This document shows, piece after piece, positions 46,857 through 57,900 of a stretch of 64,000 bases of DNA (position 1 is the stretch's first letter; each line of letters begins with the position of its first letter). The notes beneath the pieces are model-generated. The model did not search any database. It saw only the letters and a list, made by a program, of their open reading frames with translations, and was not told where the DNA came from. A program made the position numbers and the translations under genes. Origin of the DNA: Nissolia schottii (taxonomy: Eukaryota > Streptophyta > Magnoliopsida > Fabales > Fabaceae). The stretch spans positions 540,122 through 604,121 of the forward strand of contig QANU01087068.1 in assembly GCA_003254905.1 (NCBI GenBank). The letters are read 5' to 3'.

Positions 46857-48144
46857 TTAAACAGCTATACTGTGGAGCACAACAGTCTCAATAGTGATTT
46901 CAGGACCAAAACCGAACAATACATCCCATTCAAGTCCCTCACCGGTGGTGCTAAGTCCATTCTCTATTGACTTCTTCCTCATATGATCCAAGATGAACAA
47001 CACATGCTCTTGACATGTTACCATACTCACTTAGCACATGCTTGGTGGCTTCCATCTTCTCAGGCTTCAAACCCAATTTTGCCTCAACCTAGTCCAAAAT
47101 TGTCGGCCCGCCAAGATGCCGAGACCAAAAAATTGAGTTATAATCAGAAATCCCTAATAGCCGGAACGCTTCAACAAGGGCATTCTCAGTGTTCTTCGAG
47201 ATAAGTCCAGGAACGTCCTTCACCAAATGGAATGTAAGCCCAACTTCACGAAGATGACCATCAATAGCACCCTCATTATCTGAAAGGATCGTTTGTGCAG
47301 TCTAAACTAACTCAAACAAAGGCCTTTCAACATCTTGAATTGGGTTTGAGCCCACAATGACAGCAGCTGCACCATCTCCAAACAGAGCCTAACCCACAAG
47401 GTTGTCAAGGTGGGTGTCACTGGGCCCACGGAACGTGATTGCTGTGATCTCTGAACAAACCGTAAGAACACGCGCGTCTTTGTTATTTTCGGCCAAATCC
47501 TAGGCCAAATGAAGAACTGTGCCACCAGCAAAACAACCTTGTTGGTACATCATGTAACGCTTCAGCAGAGCACAGAGTCCAAGGAGTTTAGTGAGTTGGT
47601 AATTGGCTCTGGTCACGTCAACAGCGCTCGTGGTGCAAAAGATGAGGTGGTTGATCTTGGACTTGGGCTAACCCCACTCTTTGATGGCCTTCGTTGCAGC
47701 CTCTTTTCCTAGCCTTGGTACCTCCACCACCACCATGACTTGCATTTCGTCTAGTGATGGTGCCATGTGAGCACAAACGTCAGTATTCTCTTTCAAGATT
47801 TCTTCTGTCAAATACATGTATCTCTTCTTGATCATTGACTTTTCACCTATTCAAGGAACACTTTTATTAGTATTGACTTATACTTAACAATGTACATAAA
47901 TAAATACTAGAAGCACATAAACATGATGAAATTAATGGAGGCATACGAGATATATAGATAACTTACACATGCGCTTGAATTTTTCTTTGAGCTCTGTCTT
48001 GTGCTCACTGTTTGTGATACGGAAGTAGGAGTCAGGGTAGGTGCTCTGCTCTACGCAGTTTGCAGGATATGCGGTGCTAATGACCATCACAGTGGCCGGA
48101 CCTTCTGCACGTTGTGCCTGGCGGATCTCTTCCACACCTACCAT
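46857..48144 (-). pseudogene. Chalcone synthase pseudogene 3 (full length, inverted orientation)
   Basis: Exon 1 is 47967-48144 and exon 2 46857-47846, with the CHS intron in its conserved place (about 120 bp). ATG at 48144 opens a normal start ([20 protein letters not shown]). Exon 2 keeps [31 protein letters not shown] and the C-terminal VVLHSIAV, so it is closer to standard CHS at the active site than the intact copy. It is destroyed by five in-frame TAG codons (plus-strand CTA at 47668, 47500, 47389, 47302 and 47089) and by frameshifts after EYGNMS (about 46990-47010). PGG after the catalytic His reads LGG. It faces pseudogene 2 tail to tail with 5.7 kb between. Confidence 0.93.
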
Positions 48145-48360
48145 ATCTTCTTAATTATCTAAACAACTAGATAGCTTGCAACAAATTAACAATAAGCTTA
48201 ATTAGCTTATGTAAGAAATGAGATGCTTAATTAAAAGCTTAGATGTATGATGGGAATGAGAGTGTTAATTTGGAAAGTGGTGTGGAAGAGGGGGATATAT
48301 ATATAGTAGTTGTGGAAGCAAAGGGGGGATAGAAGGAATTAGTGGGTAGGTAGTGGACAG
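48145..48360 (-). promoter_or_regulatory. Former promoter of CHS pseudogene 3
   Basis: Read on the minus strand, TATATATATCCCCCTC at about 48288-48305 is a good TATA box, about 150 bases before the ATG. CCTACCCACTAATTCC at 48335-48350 resembles the H-box (CCTACC-N7-CT) of legume CHS promoters. The gene it served is dead, but the promoter could still drive a non-coding transcript. Confidence 0.5.
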
Positions 48361-48629
48361 GGTTGACTGACTTACCAAATAGGGCATCATAATCATAATA
48401 ATTTAGAAAATAAATATTAATGTGGTTACTTAACAAATAACAAGCATGCTACTGGCTGGCTGCGAATTCTTTCAGTAGTTGGATACATGGAATTGTAGGA
48501 CATATTTACTATAATACCGTTGTTACACAAACTAATTATTAAAATATCCTTGTTTTCAAGCATTTTACAAAATTATCACGGTTTTGACTGACGTGACATT
48601 CGCGGACTGCGTGGCGTGCCATGTCAGAT

Positions 48630-48785
48630 TCGCCTATGCGGTTGGCGAATTCAATACAAATTCGCCTATGAGGTTGGCGAATTCAGTACAAATTCACCTA
48701 CGAGTTTGGCGAATTCAGTACAAAGTCACTTATGTGGTTGGCGAATTCAACAACAAATTGCCATTAGTGTTGGCGAATTCAACAC
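48630..48785. repeat. Array of GTTGGCGAATTC units (left arm of the Mutator-like element)
   Basis: Five units of about 30 bp each carry GTTGGCGAATTCA, followed by ACAAATTCGCC-like spacers. The mirror array lies at 49500-49665 on the opposite strand. Confidence 0.85.
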
Positions 48786-48911
48786 GATATTTAGGGTTTT
48801 TGTTGGCTTTGTGTAAAAATGTATGTAACGATATTTTAACTTATGTATTTTATTATATGTAATTTTATATGAATGTGCAATTTTTATTATATAAGAATTT
48901 ATTATCATAAT

Positions 48912-49010
48912 CAAGATTATAATTGACAAAAGATAACCATTTAAGATTATAACTGACAAAAGACCACCATCTAAGATTATAAGAGACAAAAGATAACCAT
49001 TTAAGATTAT
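48912..49010. repeat. Tandem ~32-bp repeat inside the Mutator-like element
   Basis: AAGATTATAA followed by TTGACAAAAGATAACCATTT is repeated about three times, with a partial fourth copy. Confidence 0.8.
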
Positions 49011-49817
49011 AAGAATTTAGGGTTTCATTATGGTTAGGGTTGTGGGTATGGTCAAATTGCAATGTATACAGGTTCAAATTCGTCAAACTAGTTAGCAAAT
49101 TCAATCGCCAAACCAATTGATTAGGGTTTAGGGAGTTTAATTCGCCAATGAGAAAATGAGAAGAGTCTTGCAGTTTGGGGGCTCCTCAAATTCATCAAAC
49201 AGGTTGGCGAATTCAATCGTCAAAGCGGTTGGCGGATTCAATCGCCAAACTAGTTGATTACCGCGATTAACATACCACTTGCCTTATTCCTTCCCTTTTT
49301 AGTACAATACAAACCCCTTCCTTTTTTCATTCGAAAAGTTTTTAAATTAATAATTAAAAAAGCATTTAAAACAACTAGAGATTTGGCAATTGACATAATA
49401 ACTAGTATCTAATTCTAAGAATTATGATTATTATGGGGAATCTTTCAATTAACAACTAATTGACTAATAATATTAAAATAAAAATGACACGTGGCAAAAT
49501 ACGCCAACACGGGTGTTGAATTCGCCAACTCAGTTGGCGATTTTATGTTGAATTCGCCAACACTAATGGCAATTTGTTGTTGAATTCGCCAACCTCATAG
49601 GCGAATTTGTATGGAATTCGCTAACCTCAGGCGAATTTGTACTGAGTTTGTACTGAATTCGCCAACCGCATAGGCAAATCTGACGCGGCACGCCACGCAG
49701 TCCGCGAATGCCACATCAGCCAAAACCATAGTAGTTTTGTAAAATGTTTGGAAACATGAGTATTTTGGTAATTAGTTTATGTAACAGGGGTATTATAGTA
49801 AAATTGTCGAATTGTAG

Positions 49818-51800
49818 GCTAAACAATCTCTCTTCCTTACCAACCAAAACATGTATTTTTTTTATTTATTATTATTACAGTTTAGAGTCATTGCATTTTA
49901 AACCAAAATAAATAAATAATAATGTTGTGGGAAGATCCGGTGCATTCGAATATTTATTTGAGGGGAAACAATAAATAGAATCCAGAATATAAATGATGTT
50001 TTAGCCTTTATATTTTCTTAAAAATATACTCTTATTTGGCTATTTTAATGCTTATTTTTAATTAATAATTTGGTTTTTTTTGGTAATGAATTAATAATTG
50101 TGTATTGTATATTAATAGTTTTTTCAACGCGCTATTAAAATTTTGTTATTGTTATGAGGGATGACTGTTTATTAAATAAAACTGTTATTTTATTTTATTT
50201 TATTTTTCACACACATCCCGTCAATTTTTTTAAATATACCAGGCATAAATATAAATTAAAATAAGTTGCAGGCCACTCTGTTTTATCTTGAAAATGTTTA
50301 AATAATTTCTTATGTTTCTAAAAGCATATAATTTTATAAATAAAAATTTAAATTAATGGAAGACATTATATTATAGGTTCTTCCTTTGCTACGTTATATC
50401 TAAATTTTTTGGGGAAACTTATGTCAATGATCATGAAGAAGTCATGTTTATTAATTTTAAATAACATTAAGTGTTTGAATTATTAAGTAGAATCATATAA
50501 GATTTATTTAAAGAGGATGTTAAAAAAAAATAGAATCGAATTTCTTAAAGACAAATTTAGCCGATGTTATTCCGTTTTTCTTCGGTTTTTTGGGAGAATT
50601 TTTCCCCCTTGTTTAGAGCTCTTAATCACATAAACACATTTTTTTGGTCTATAACCCAAATAAACACGTTCTAGTCAAGAATGGCTTTGGAAGGAAAGGG
50701 TCATGACATTGACTCATGAATGGGGCCAGAGTTACACAATGTAGTTAGGAAGGCACGTGCAAACTTCATTTTATGCAAGGGACGTTGGACTATTTTAACC
50801 AAAATAATTCAATGCTCAATCATTTTTGAGAACTAATAAAACTTAATAAAAAAAAGAAAAATACGACAGATGTTAAGTCTCACAGTTAAACAAACTACTA
50901 TCCAAGAGAATACTGTGTTATAGCAAAGTTACGAGTCTAACGAATTCATTTCTAGTTCTTTACTATGTGCTAAAAACCATTCATTTGACTTAACCTAACG
51001 ACTAAAGCTTTTGGGATAGTTTGATTTCTGATAAAACCAAATATACAAAATGAGGACAAAAAATTCCAAATATGAATAGGATACAGTAACTTAAGATTGC
51101 ACAGGAGATTCAATTCACATGCGAGATCAAAAGGTCAACTTGGGAAGAATAAAAATGTAATGGAAGAAGATGGAGTAAGCACAAGCCTAGATACATCTCT
51201 CAACTTCTTTCCTCCATGTTTAACCTTCAAATTTTAACATGCACACATGATATCTGACATGTGCATACGGCTGAAAACAAGGCCAGAAGTAACTTGTACT
51301 CTAAACCTGGAATATAGGATGAACTTAGTCAAATTATAGCAGGAAATGATAACAGACGATGAATATAGCACTACAGTGTCTAGAATGTCATTAGGGTAAC
51401 AATGAGTTGGATTGTACATTGAAGAACCTCATCCTTCAATGCATGTATATATATTAGAGGATTCACGTTATACAGATACTTCGAATAGAAAGCATTTAAA
51501 AGATGTATTGAGCAAAAAAATGTGACCTTTACACTCACAGTTCCATAGTTCAGTACAGATGAAAACAAGAAACAGAGTGCATTATTTTTTTTTATTAAAA
51601 AAAAAACAGAGCATTATTTATATAGATAGAGTAGTTACATGAAAAATGTTTTACATTAGACACAGTGTACAATCATACCTAATGAAAGAGAGTACAGTTA
51701 AGAATGCATTCAACAGTTATGTGCAGTTTTACGCCACTTCTTGTAACTGAAATGCTCCTTGGACACCCCAGTGCAGTTACACAAAATGGTGGGAAATGTA
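49818..51800. other. Intergenic DNA and 3' UTR of the trihelix gene
   Basis: AT-rich DNA; no gene seen. The part nearest 51800 is presumably the 3' untranslated region of the minus-strand trihelix gene. Confidence 0.55.
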
Positions 51801-53159
51801 TCATCCATCAACAATGAATTGATCTTCTTGATTATCCCCCTCAACTCTAGTGTCTCCATGGACGATTCCGTTTACATGATGCAAATTCTGCATCATTTGT
51901 GAAAGATAATGGTTGCTAGCGCTAGTATGATCAGATATGCCAGCAGGTTGGGCAGTCCACTGTGAGAATATGCCAAGTAATTGGCTTGTAAGATTTTGTT
52001 GCTCGTGAAGAATGCGTGTTTGCATTTGGCCCATTTCTGCTCGGTGCTGATTTAGCATCGCATCAACCCTCTTCTTCCATTCCAGCCTCCTGCAGTTCAT
52101 TCTCTCCTCCCATTCCCCCTCGCGAACTAACTCTTCCTCTCTTCTTCTCCTTTCCATCTCTTCATTCTCCTTCTCTATAGCATCCCACTCAGACATCCAC
52201 TGCCTCCTCTGCTTGTCCCTATCCTTCTCCCTCTCCTTTTCCCTTTCCTCTAGTTTCTTTTCCCACTGCCTATCATGTTCTGCTCGGTGGTTCTCCCTCC
52301 TCTGTCTCTCCCGCTCTCTATCCATCTCGCGCTGCTCGAACCGAGCCTCCATTTCCCTCAACTGCCCCAGCTGGTTAGCGATAAACCTCCATGCCTTCTT
52401 TTCCATCCCCTTTGCCACCTTCCTCTTCTTCTTCAAATTCATCGACCCCATCACTTCCCCATCCTCGTACACATAACTGTTGTCCACATCATCCCTCACC
52501 CGACCGCTCCCATTACAATTCTCCTCTCCTTCCTCAACTTCATACTCAAACCCCAAACCCATCACCTCATTGTCAACCCCATCCATAGCAGCTGCAAAAT
52601 CTCCATCCCCGTCCCCATCCCCAGAATGCCCCATCTGCCCAAACTCAACCATGTCCATTCCCCCACCTCTACCAACGCCACCATCAAGAAACCCATCACC
52701 ATGATCGCGGTCCCCATCGGTGATCGCCATCAAATCACCAGCACCGTGACCACCAACACCAAGTGGGACATCCCCAAACACATCCTTATACCTAAGAAAA
52801 TTGGACCAGTGGGTGAGCCCCTCCACCCAATCAAACTCACTCCCATCACAATCCCCACCGTGAGAGGAACCCTCCACGCCGCCGGAGAAATCGGGCTTCT
52901 TGATCTTCTGCTTGACGAGGAGGTACTGGTGCCTCATGTTCTGCACCTTGGTGGACACGTCCTTCCAGCTCCACTGCCAAGGGTACGCGGCGGGGTCGCG
53001 GAGATGGTGGAGCGAGTTGACGTGGCACGCGATGGGTTTGAACTTCTTCTCGCGAGTTCTCATCTTCGCGAGCGTGCCGTCCGCGACCATCTCGCCGTAC
53101 TTGTCGATTAGGGTTTTCTCCTCCACCTCGGTCCATTTCTTCCTTCGAGGAGGAATCAT
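51801..53159 (-). CDS. Trihelix (Myb/SANT-like) DNA-binding protein with C-terminal coiled coil, single exon
   Basis: This is a nuclear transcription-factor-like protein of 452 aa with a genuine ATG at 53159. Residues about 6-85 (KKWTEVEEKTLIDKYGEMV, then CHVNSLHHLRDP, then WSWKDVSTKVQNMRHQY) form a trihelix domain with its spaced Trp residues. WVEGLTHWSNFLRYKDVF (about 111-128) is a second conserved block. A Gly/Asp-rich acidic linker covers about 135-235. KKKRKV (243-248) is a likely nuclear localisation signal. Residues about 260-390 are a highly charged Glu/Arg coiled coil likely to mediate dimerisation. The intronless structure is common in this family. Which Arabidopsis member is orthologous I cannot say. 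The long plus-strand frame inside is a shadow of the biased codons. Confidence 0.9.
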   Translation of the reverse strand: MIPPRRKKWTEVEEKTLIDKYGEMVADGTLAKMRTREKKFKPIACHVNSLHHLRDPAAYPWQWSWKDVSTKVQNMRHQYLLVKQKIKKPDFSGGVEGSSHGGDCDGSEFDWVEGLTHWSNFLRYKDVFGDVPLGVGGHGAGDLMAITDGDRDHGDGFLDGGVGRGGGMDMVEFGQMGHSGDGDGDGDFAAAMDGVDNEVMGLGFEYEVEEGEENCNGSGRVRDDVDNSYVYEDGEVMGSMNLKKKRKVAKGMEKKAWRFIANQLGQLREMEARFEQREMDRERERQRRENHRAEHDRQWEKKLEEREKEREKDRDKQRRQWMSEWDAIEKENEEMERRRREEELVREGEWEERMNCRRLEWKKRVDAMLNQHRAEMGQMQTRILHEQQNLTSQLLGIFSQWTAQPAGISDHTSASNHYLSQMMQNLHHVNGIVHGDTRVEGDNQEDQFIVDG

Positions 53160-53749
53160 CGGTTCCCAATCCCAACGGCGACGGTAAAGGTAACGGCAAC
53201 GGCGATGGATTTGGTGTTGGCGATGGTGATTGCCTCCTCTTCTTCTTCGTCTTCCTCAAGCACCAAAACCGCCTTGTCGCGCAACGATTCTGATTGCATT
53301 GAGAACAGGAAATATAGCGCAACTCGCTTGAATTTTTCTTTCTTTTCTCTCTCAATTCAGAATCTTAACCTAGCGATTGATTCAATTGAAATGATTGATT
53401 GCCTCTGAAAATGTCAAAATCGAGAGGGGGGAGAGAGAGAGAGGGGATGGCGCTTGCTTACCTTGTCGGGTTTCGGAGCTGGAATCCGAGGAGAGGAGCT
53501 GCGGCGGTTATGGCAGGCACACTGATTTTTCCCGGAAAGTTGAATTTTCCTGAGAAAAAGTACAAAACAGTTATGCGGCTAACTGGAGATTGAAACCACG
53601 AAGCTGTTCAAGAGCACTAGTTCACTGCACAAAGCTAAAATCCCAGCCATTTTTTTTTTTTTTTTTGGAAATAATTTTTCAGTTTTCACTTGCTTTTCTA
53701 CACCTATTACCCGATATTACTTATACTATAGGAAATTCCTCACCATCTA
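53160..53749 (-). other. 5' untranslated and promoter region of the trihelix gene
   Basis: On the coding strand the first 200 bases upstream are rich in CTC/TTC and GAAGA tracts, as in plant 5' UTRs. The region runs up to the tRNA gene on the other strand. There is no clear TATA box. Confidence 0.45.
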
Positions 53750-53831
53750 GTGGGCGTGCCGGAGTGGTTATCGGGCATGACTAGAAATCATGTGGGCTCT
53801 GCCCGCGCAGGTTCGAATCCTGCCGCTCACG
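53750..53831 (+). tRNA. trnS-AGA: tRNA-Ser (anticodon AGA)
   Basis: This is an 82-base class II tRNA. The acceptor stem GTGGGCG pairs with CGCTCAC (one G-T pair), with discriminator G at 53831. GCCGGAGTGGTT is the D arm/A box, and ACTAGAAAT gives anticodon AGA. The long variable arm is GGGCTCTGCCC. GGTTCGAATCC is the T loop/B box. A TTTTTT pol III terminator follows at 53835. CCA is not encoded, as expected for a nuclear gene. Confidence 0.96.
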
Positions 53832-54954
53832 CTTGTTTTTTACAACTTTTCATTTTTCTGTTTTTTTAAGGGCAGTTTCGTATAATTTTTTGATTGCTTC
53901 TCGTTGAGTATAATTTTTTCTGTTTCCAAAGCTGTATTATTTTCTGGTTGCCTTGCAACAAAGTTTGAGAATTACTACTCCTCAAGTTTAATTCAGTTCA
54001 ACCAATAATTTGTTTAGAAATTCAATCCAGGTCTGAAATATTTTCATTGTTATGCATAAAAGAAGTTCAAGGAATTAAAACAACACAAAAGCAATTTTCA
54101 GGAAAAGCACCCTATGAACTTGGTCTTAACTCGTTCACATTCTCTCTCTCATTCATTTGTATGGGGAAAATGACAGTAACACATAGTCACATGCTATTTG
54201 AGGTATGTGTAAAATTTGGGGAGTTGAAATATTGCAATAGAGTTCTTACAGCTATATAACTTTCAAAAAGTGTATTATTTGATGTTTATTAATCATCTTT
54301 AATTTTTGTATATCTGGATTCTTTCTCTTCTAGAGACCCTTTTCTTTCCCACTAATGTGCAAGTTTGCTACTGAATAATAAACACAAAAAACAAACTCCA
54401 ATGTAACTTCCAAGATACTTGTTTTTCTCCTTGGTAAAAAAAGGATAAGAAGATGGACTTAACTCACAGAACAATCCTAAGTTTAGCACCTATAAATATG
54501 TTCTACACCCTCCTTAATTTTGACCTAGAAGTTAATAATAAAACTTTGAATTCATCTGGCTCAGTACAGAAAAGAAAAGCTGAAAAAGCAAAAAATGGAT
54601 TTGAGCTTATCCTTGTATCTAAAGACCATAACAGGAGCATAATCCCATTATGATGGAGATAGCTTCTAGGCTTGTATCTATACATTGAAAAAAACCATCC
54701 CTGTTCATAACAAAAGAGAAACAAAAATTCTGGTATGTCTCTAAAATTTCCAGAAATGGTTCCTTCCTGTAATCTTTTGCGTGAACATCATCATATTGTC
54801 CTTTCCAAAAATACAAGCTTTGTTAGAACCAGACTAACACCTCTCCTTTCTCCGATTTACTTCTCTTTGAAAGACCATAGCATAACCATAATCAGATTTT
54901 TGCAAAGGTGTGCCTAGCTCGGGAACATAGGCGGAAGACTGTCGCTGGCTATTA
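53832..54954. other. Region between tRNA-Ser and the NIPA gene
   Basis: AT-rich DNA with the pol III terminator at its left end. The right part, about 54450-54954, is probably the 3' UTR of the NIPA gene on the minus strand. No other feature is seen. Confidence 0.55.
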
Positions 54955-57900
54955 TCATGACACTGAGTTAGATCTAGAATGGTCTGGAGGAGTTGAAAAC
55001 ACGGGTTCTTCTTCTGGTGGGTTGTTTCCCATGTCCTGAGTTTTGTGAAGGAGAAAGGTCCCGGATAAAATTGTGACAAAGCCACACATTTCAGTGGCGA
55101 TTTGTGATGCATTTTGCGAGTCAAAGTCCTGCAGAAAATAAATAAATCACCAAAGCAGATACGAGTTTAGAATCCATTTGCTAAGTGCCAATCAAGTTAT
55201 TGTTTCATGGCTAAAGCAGATGATCCTGACAAGGTAATATTAGCAATACATATAATCAATCAATCCCCATATTTCTCTTCTTCCTATTCATTTCCGTCCC
55301 TCAAAGCTTGAGATTGCCATTGTAATAACAATGATAAAATATCTTCTAGATAATCATTAACCTCTATTGTCATAATAACTGAATCCACTGGACTATAAAC
55401 GAATTGTTTACCGTTATATTTTTTAGAACTAACAGGTTTTATGGATTTAGGAGTGATTTTTGTGTGACTACCAAATTTGCTGTGACATGCGAGTGAAATA
55501 TTTAGTGGATAAAATGTCATTTTACTTCTTTCTGCTAAAAGAATTCTGCTCCTTAAAACAACAAAATAGAAGAGTAACAAATAAACAAGTTTGTATACAT
55601 TGAAGACATATGGAAGTTTATACATTTAAGAAAGTTTATTCATTCCATATACCAGTAAACAATAAGCCTGGTTTTACAACAAAATTTGGAATCACACAAA
55701 GAAGACATTTTAGGTGATATGTTCTTGGAACAACTATCAGGCAAGGATCAATTCTACTGTAAGCATCCAAAACTTGAAACTAAAAGTGATCACCGACTCA
55801 GCAATGACTGATCAAAATCATATAAACTTAAGGTTCAGTGCGTCTCAATTGACAGATTTTAGCTAAGAGGTAAACATATTGATTCAATGCCATTGGTAAT
55901 TATGTTTCACATATTGCTCATATTTCTTATTCAGTTTGACTTTGCCATGCACTGAGGAAGGACAAATTTTATTACCACAAACTACCAGCATCACCAAGTA
56001 CCTATAAACAAAGCAAGAAATGTTGAAGAAAAAAATTTATAGAGGCATGGAAGGTAAATAGTCACCTTAAACATGATTATGCTGGCTAAGATGGTAAGTG
56101 TTGTAAACATGACGTAGTAAACTGGTGACACTACAGCAGTGTTAAAAGTGTCCAAAGCCTGCAAATGTTTCCAAATTAAACAATTAGCATTATAACATAG
56201 CTGGAATCTTGAACTGCTCAACGTACTTATTTTCAGGATTCTAGCACCATTTTCAACATTCTATTGTTAATCTAATGTAAATCAGTAGCATAGAAAATAT
56301 GACATGCCGTTCCGAGAATATAACATGTTAAGCTTCATTCATCCTTGACTAAAATTGGGAGGGTGTGATGTGAAACAATTCAATGCTAATTGAGAATATA
56401 AGTGCAAAACCTTTTGTTTAAAACTTTCCAAATGCCACATACTAGATTACGCAATGGCAACATGATCAATTTAGAAATTATCATTGGAAATTATCACCTA
56501 AATGAGTCTCAAATGCTGAATGCCCCATTAACAGCAGAAATGTCTTTGATACTAATACTCCAATCATGTGCATGGCCACATTTAATTCATATTTATAATG
56601 CCAAAACTTACCTTGTTCAAGTAGTTAATCTGTAAAAGGCAAGATCCTATCACAACCACAGTGAAAAACCAGGTCTGGAAGTAAGTGAATTGATTTGTGC
56701 CTTCAAATGTAAGCTTAATAGCTATTCCTACTGCTTTCACCCCCATAACCTATATAGTATGCAACAAGAAGGAACAGCATTAAGTTTAAACACGGCAGGT
56801 TTATGGTCAATCCTGACTCATGCATGAGCATTAATGAAGATAACTAATACCGTAAGTGAGCCCGAGAAAGAACATATCCCAACATATATGACCAGATGAG
56901 TCTGCCCGTAGCGCGGAACAAAATAGAAAATGAGAATAGAAACCAGAACCACAACTCCACCACTGTAGATAAGAAAACCTGTTGATGAAGGGACCAAAAC
57001 AAAAATGCAGTGTTCGCTTAATTAACCATAAAAGAACAATTTGCGTCGATTAATATCATAATGCATTCCACTCATGCAGGCCTTTCTGATGACAAGATCC
57101 AATGGTTAAAATAACATGCCTGGTTCTGTAGCAAGGTGCCACACTTCCTTAACAGAGTGAATAGTTCTTTCATGGGGGGCATGCAAAACAATGCTGGTAG
57201 ATCCCACCACGCAGAGAACACATCCAAGAACACCAAAGATGTGCAAATTCTCTTTCAGGATAAAGTGAGCTAGCAACGCACTGCATCATGATATGAGTTT
57301 TTAACTTGTTTCTGGCATCCAGGTTACAAAAAAGTTCACAGATGATGCGTATCCCCATTATTTGCGTCGAAAGAGAAACAGAAGCATCCTAAGAATTTGC
57401 ATTGTTAAGTACTACCGTGTCTGTTACCTGAAAATGATGCTTAAAGCTCCTAAAGGTGTTACAAGCAGTGCAGGCGCAAATGCATAAGCTGCAAAATTGG
57501 CTATTTCCCCAACAATCACTGCAAAGATGTAAGCATCTATGCAGAATTAGTAGAATTTTTTTTTCCCAAGATTAGTATGAAGAGAAACAAAGCAGAAATT
57601 TTCTCTAAAAAATGGCCCTAGATAAATATAGAATATAGAACATGACAGATTCTTGTCAGGGAATTCTGACGGTTATCACTTTAAAAAAGATACTTGATTC
57701 TGTTGTGACACTGAAACTCCAACAGGTGCAAATAAGACTTTTCTCCCTCTCCTTTTGCTTTTGGGAGTAAAAAGGGGCAGTGTCACTGTAACACACCCAC
57801 CCTTTATTTAACCACATGACTTGAAATTCGAAAAACTGAATAAAAAGGTATAGACATCCAATCCCCTTGCTCTTAAGCTAAAGGCACTGCCTTACCATGT

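Larger units (their letters stand above)
48499..49808. mobile_element. Mutator-like foldback element, non-autonomous (1.31 kb)
   Basis: An exact 9-bp target duplication GAATTGTAG (48490-48498 and 49809-49817) is the Mutator hallmark. The ends are inverted: GACATATTTACTATAATACC on the left, and GACAATTTTACTATAATACC read in from the right. The inverted arms run about 290 bp each and end in arrays of GGCGAATTC units. The middle (48800-49490) carries a tandem repeat and more GGCGAATTC-type units, and codes for nothing recognisable. Confidence 0.88.

Noticed and set aside
29562..48144. Identity with the soybean I locus
   Set aside because: The copies here are one divergent intact gene and three pseudogenes flanked by a beta-galactosidase and a trihelix gene. 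I could not match this to the known near-identical CHS1/3/4 cluster.
48630..49665. GGCGAATTC arrays as a CRISPR array or cloning artefact
   Set aside because: The arrays are mirrored within the inverted arms of an element with an exact 9-bp target duplication, which explains them as transposon structure.
52275..53111. 278-codon plus-strand frame opposite the trihelix gene
   Set aside because: It is antisense to a well-supported domain-containing gene. Its Pro/His/Leu-rich composition is the reverse complement of Glu/Arg/Asp-rich coding sequence.
51801..53159. Assigning a specific trihelix gene name such as HRA1 or ASIL1
   Set aside because: The domain is clear, but I cannot separate subfamilies from memory without an alignment.
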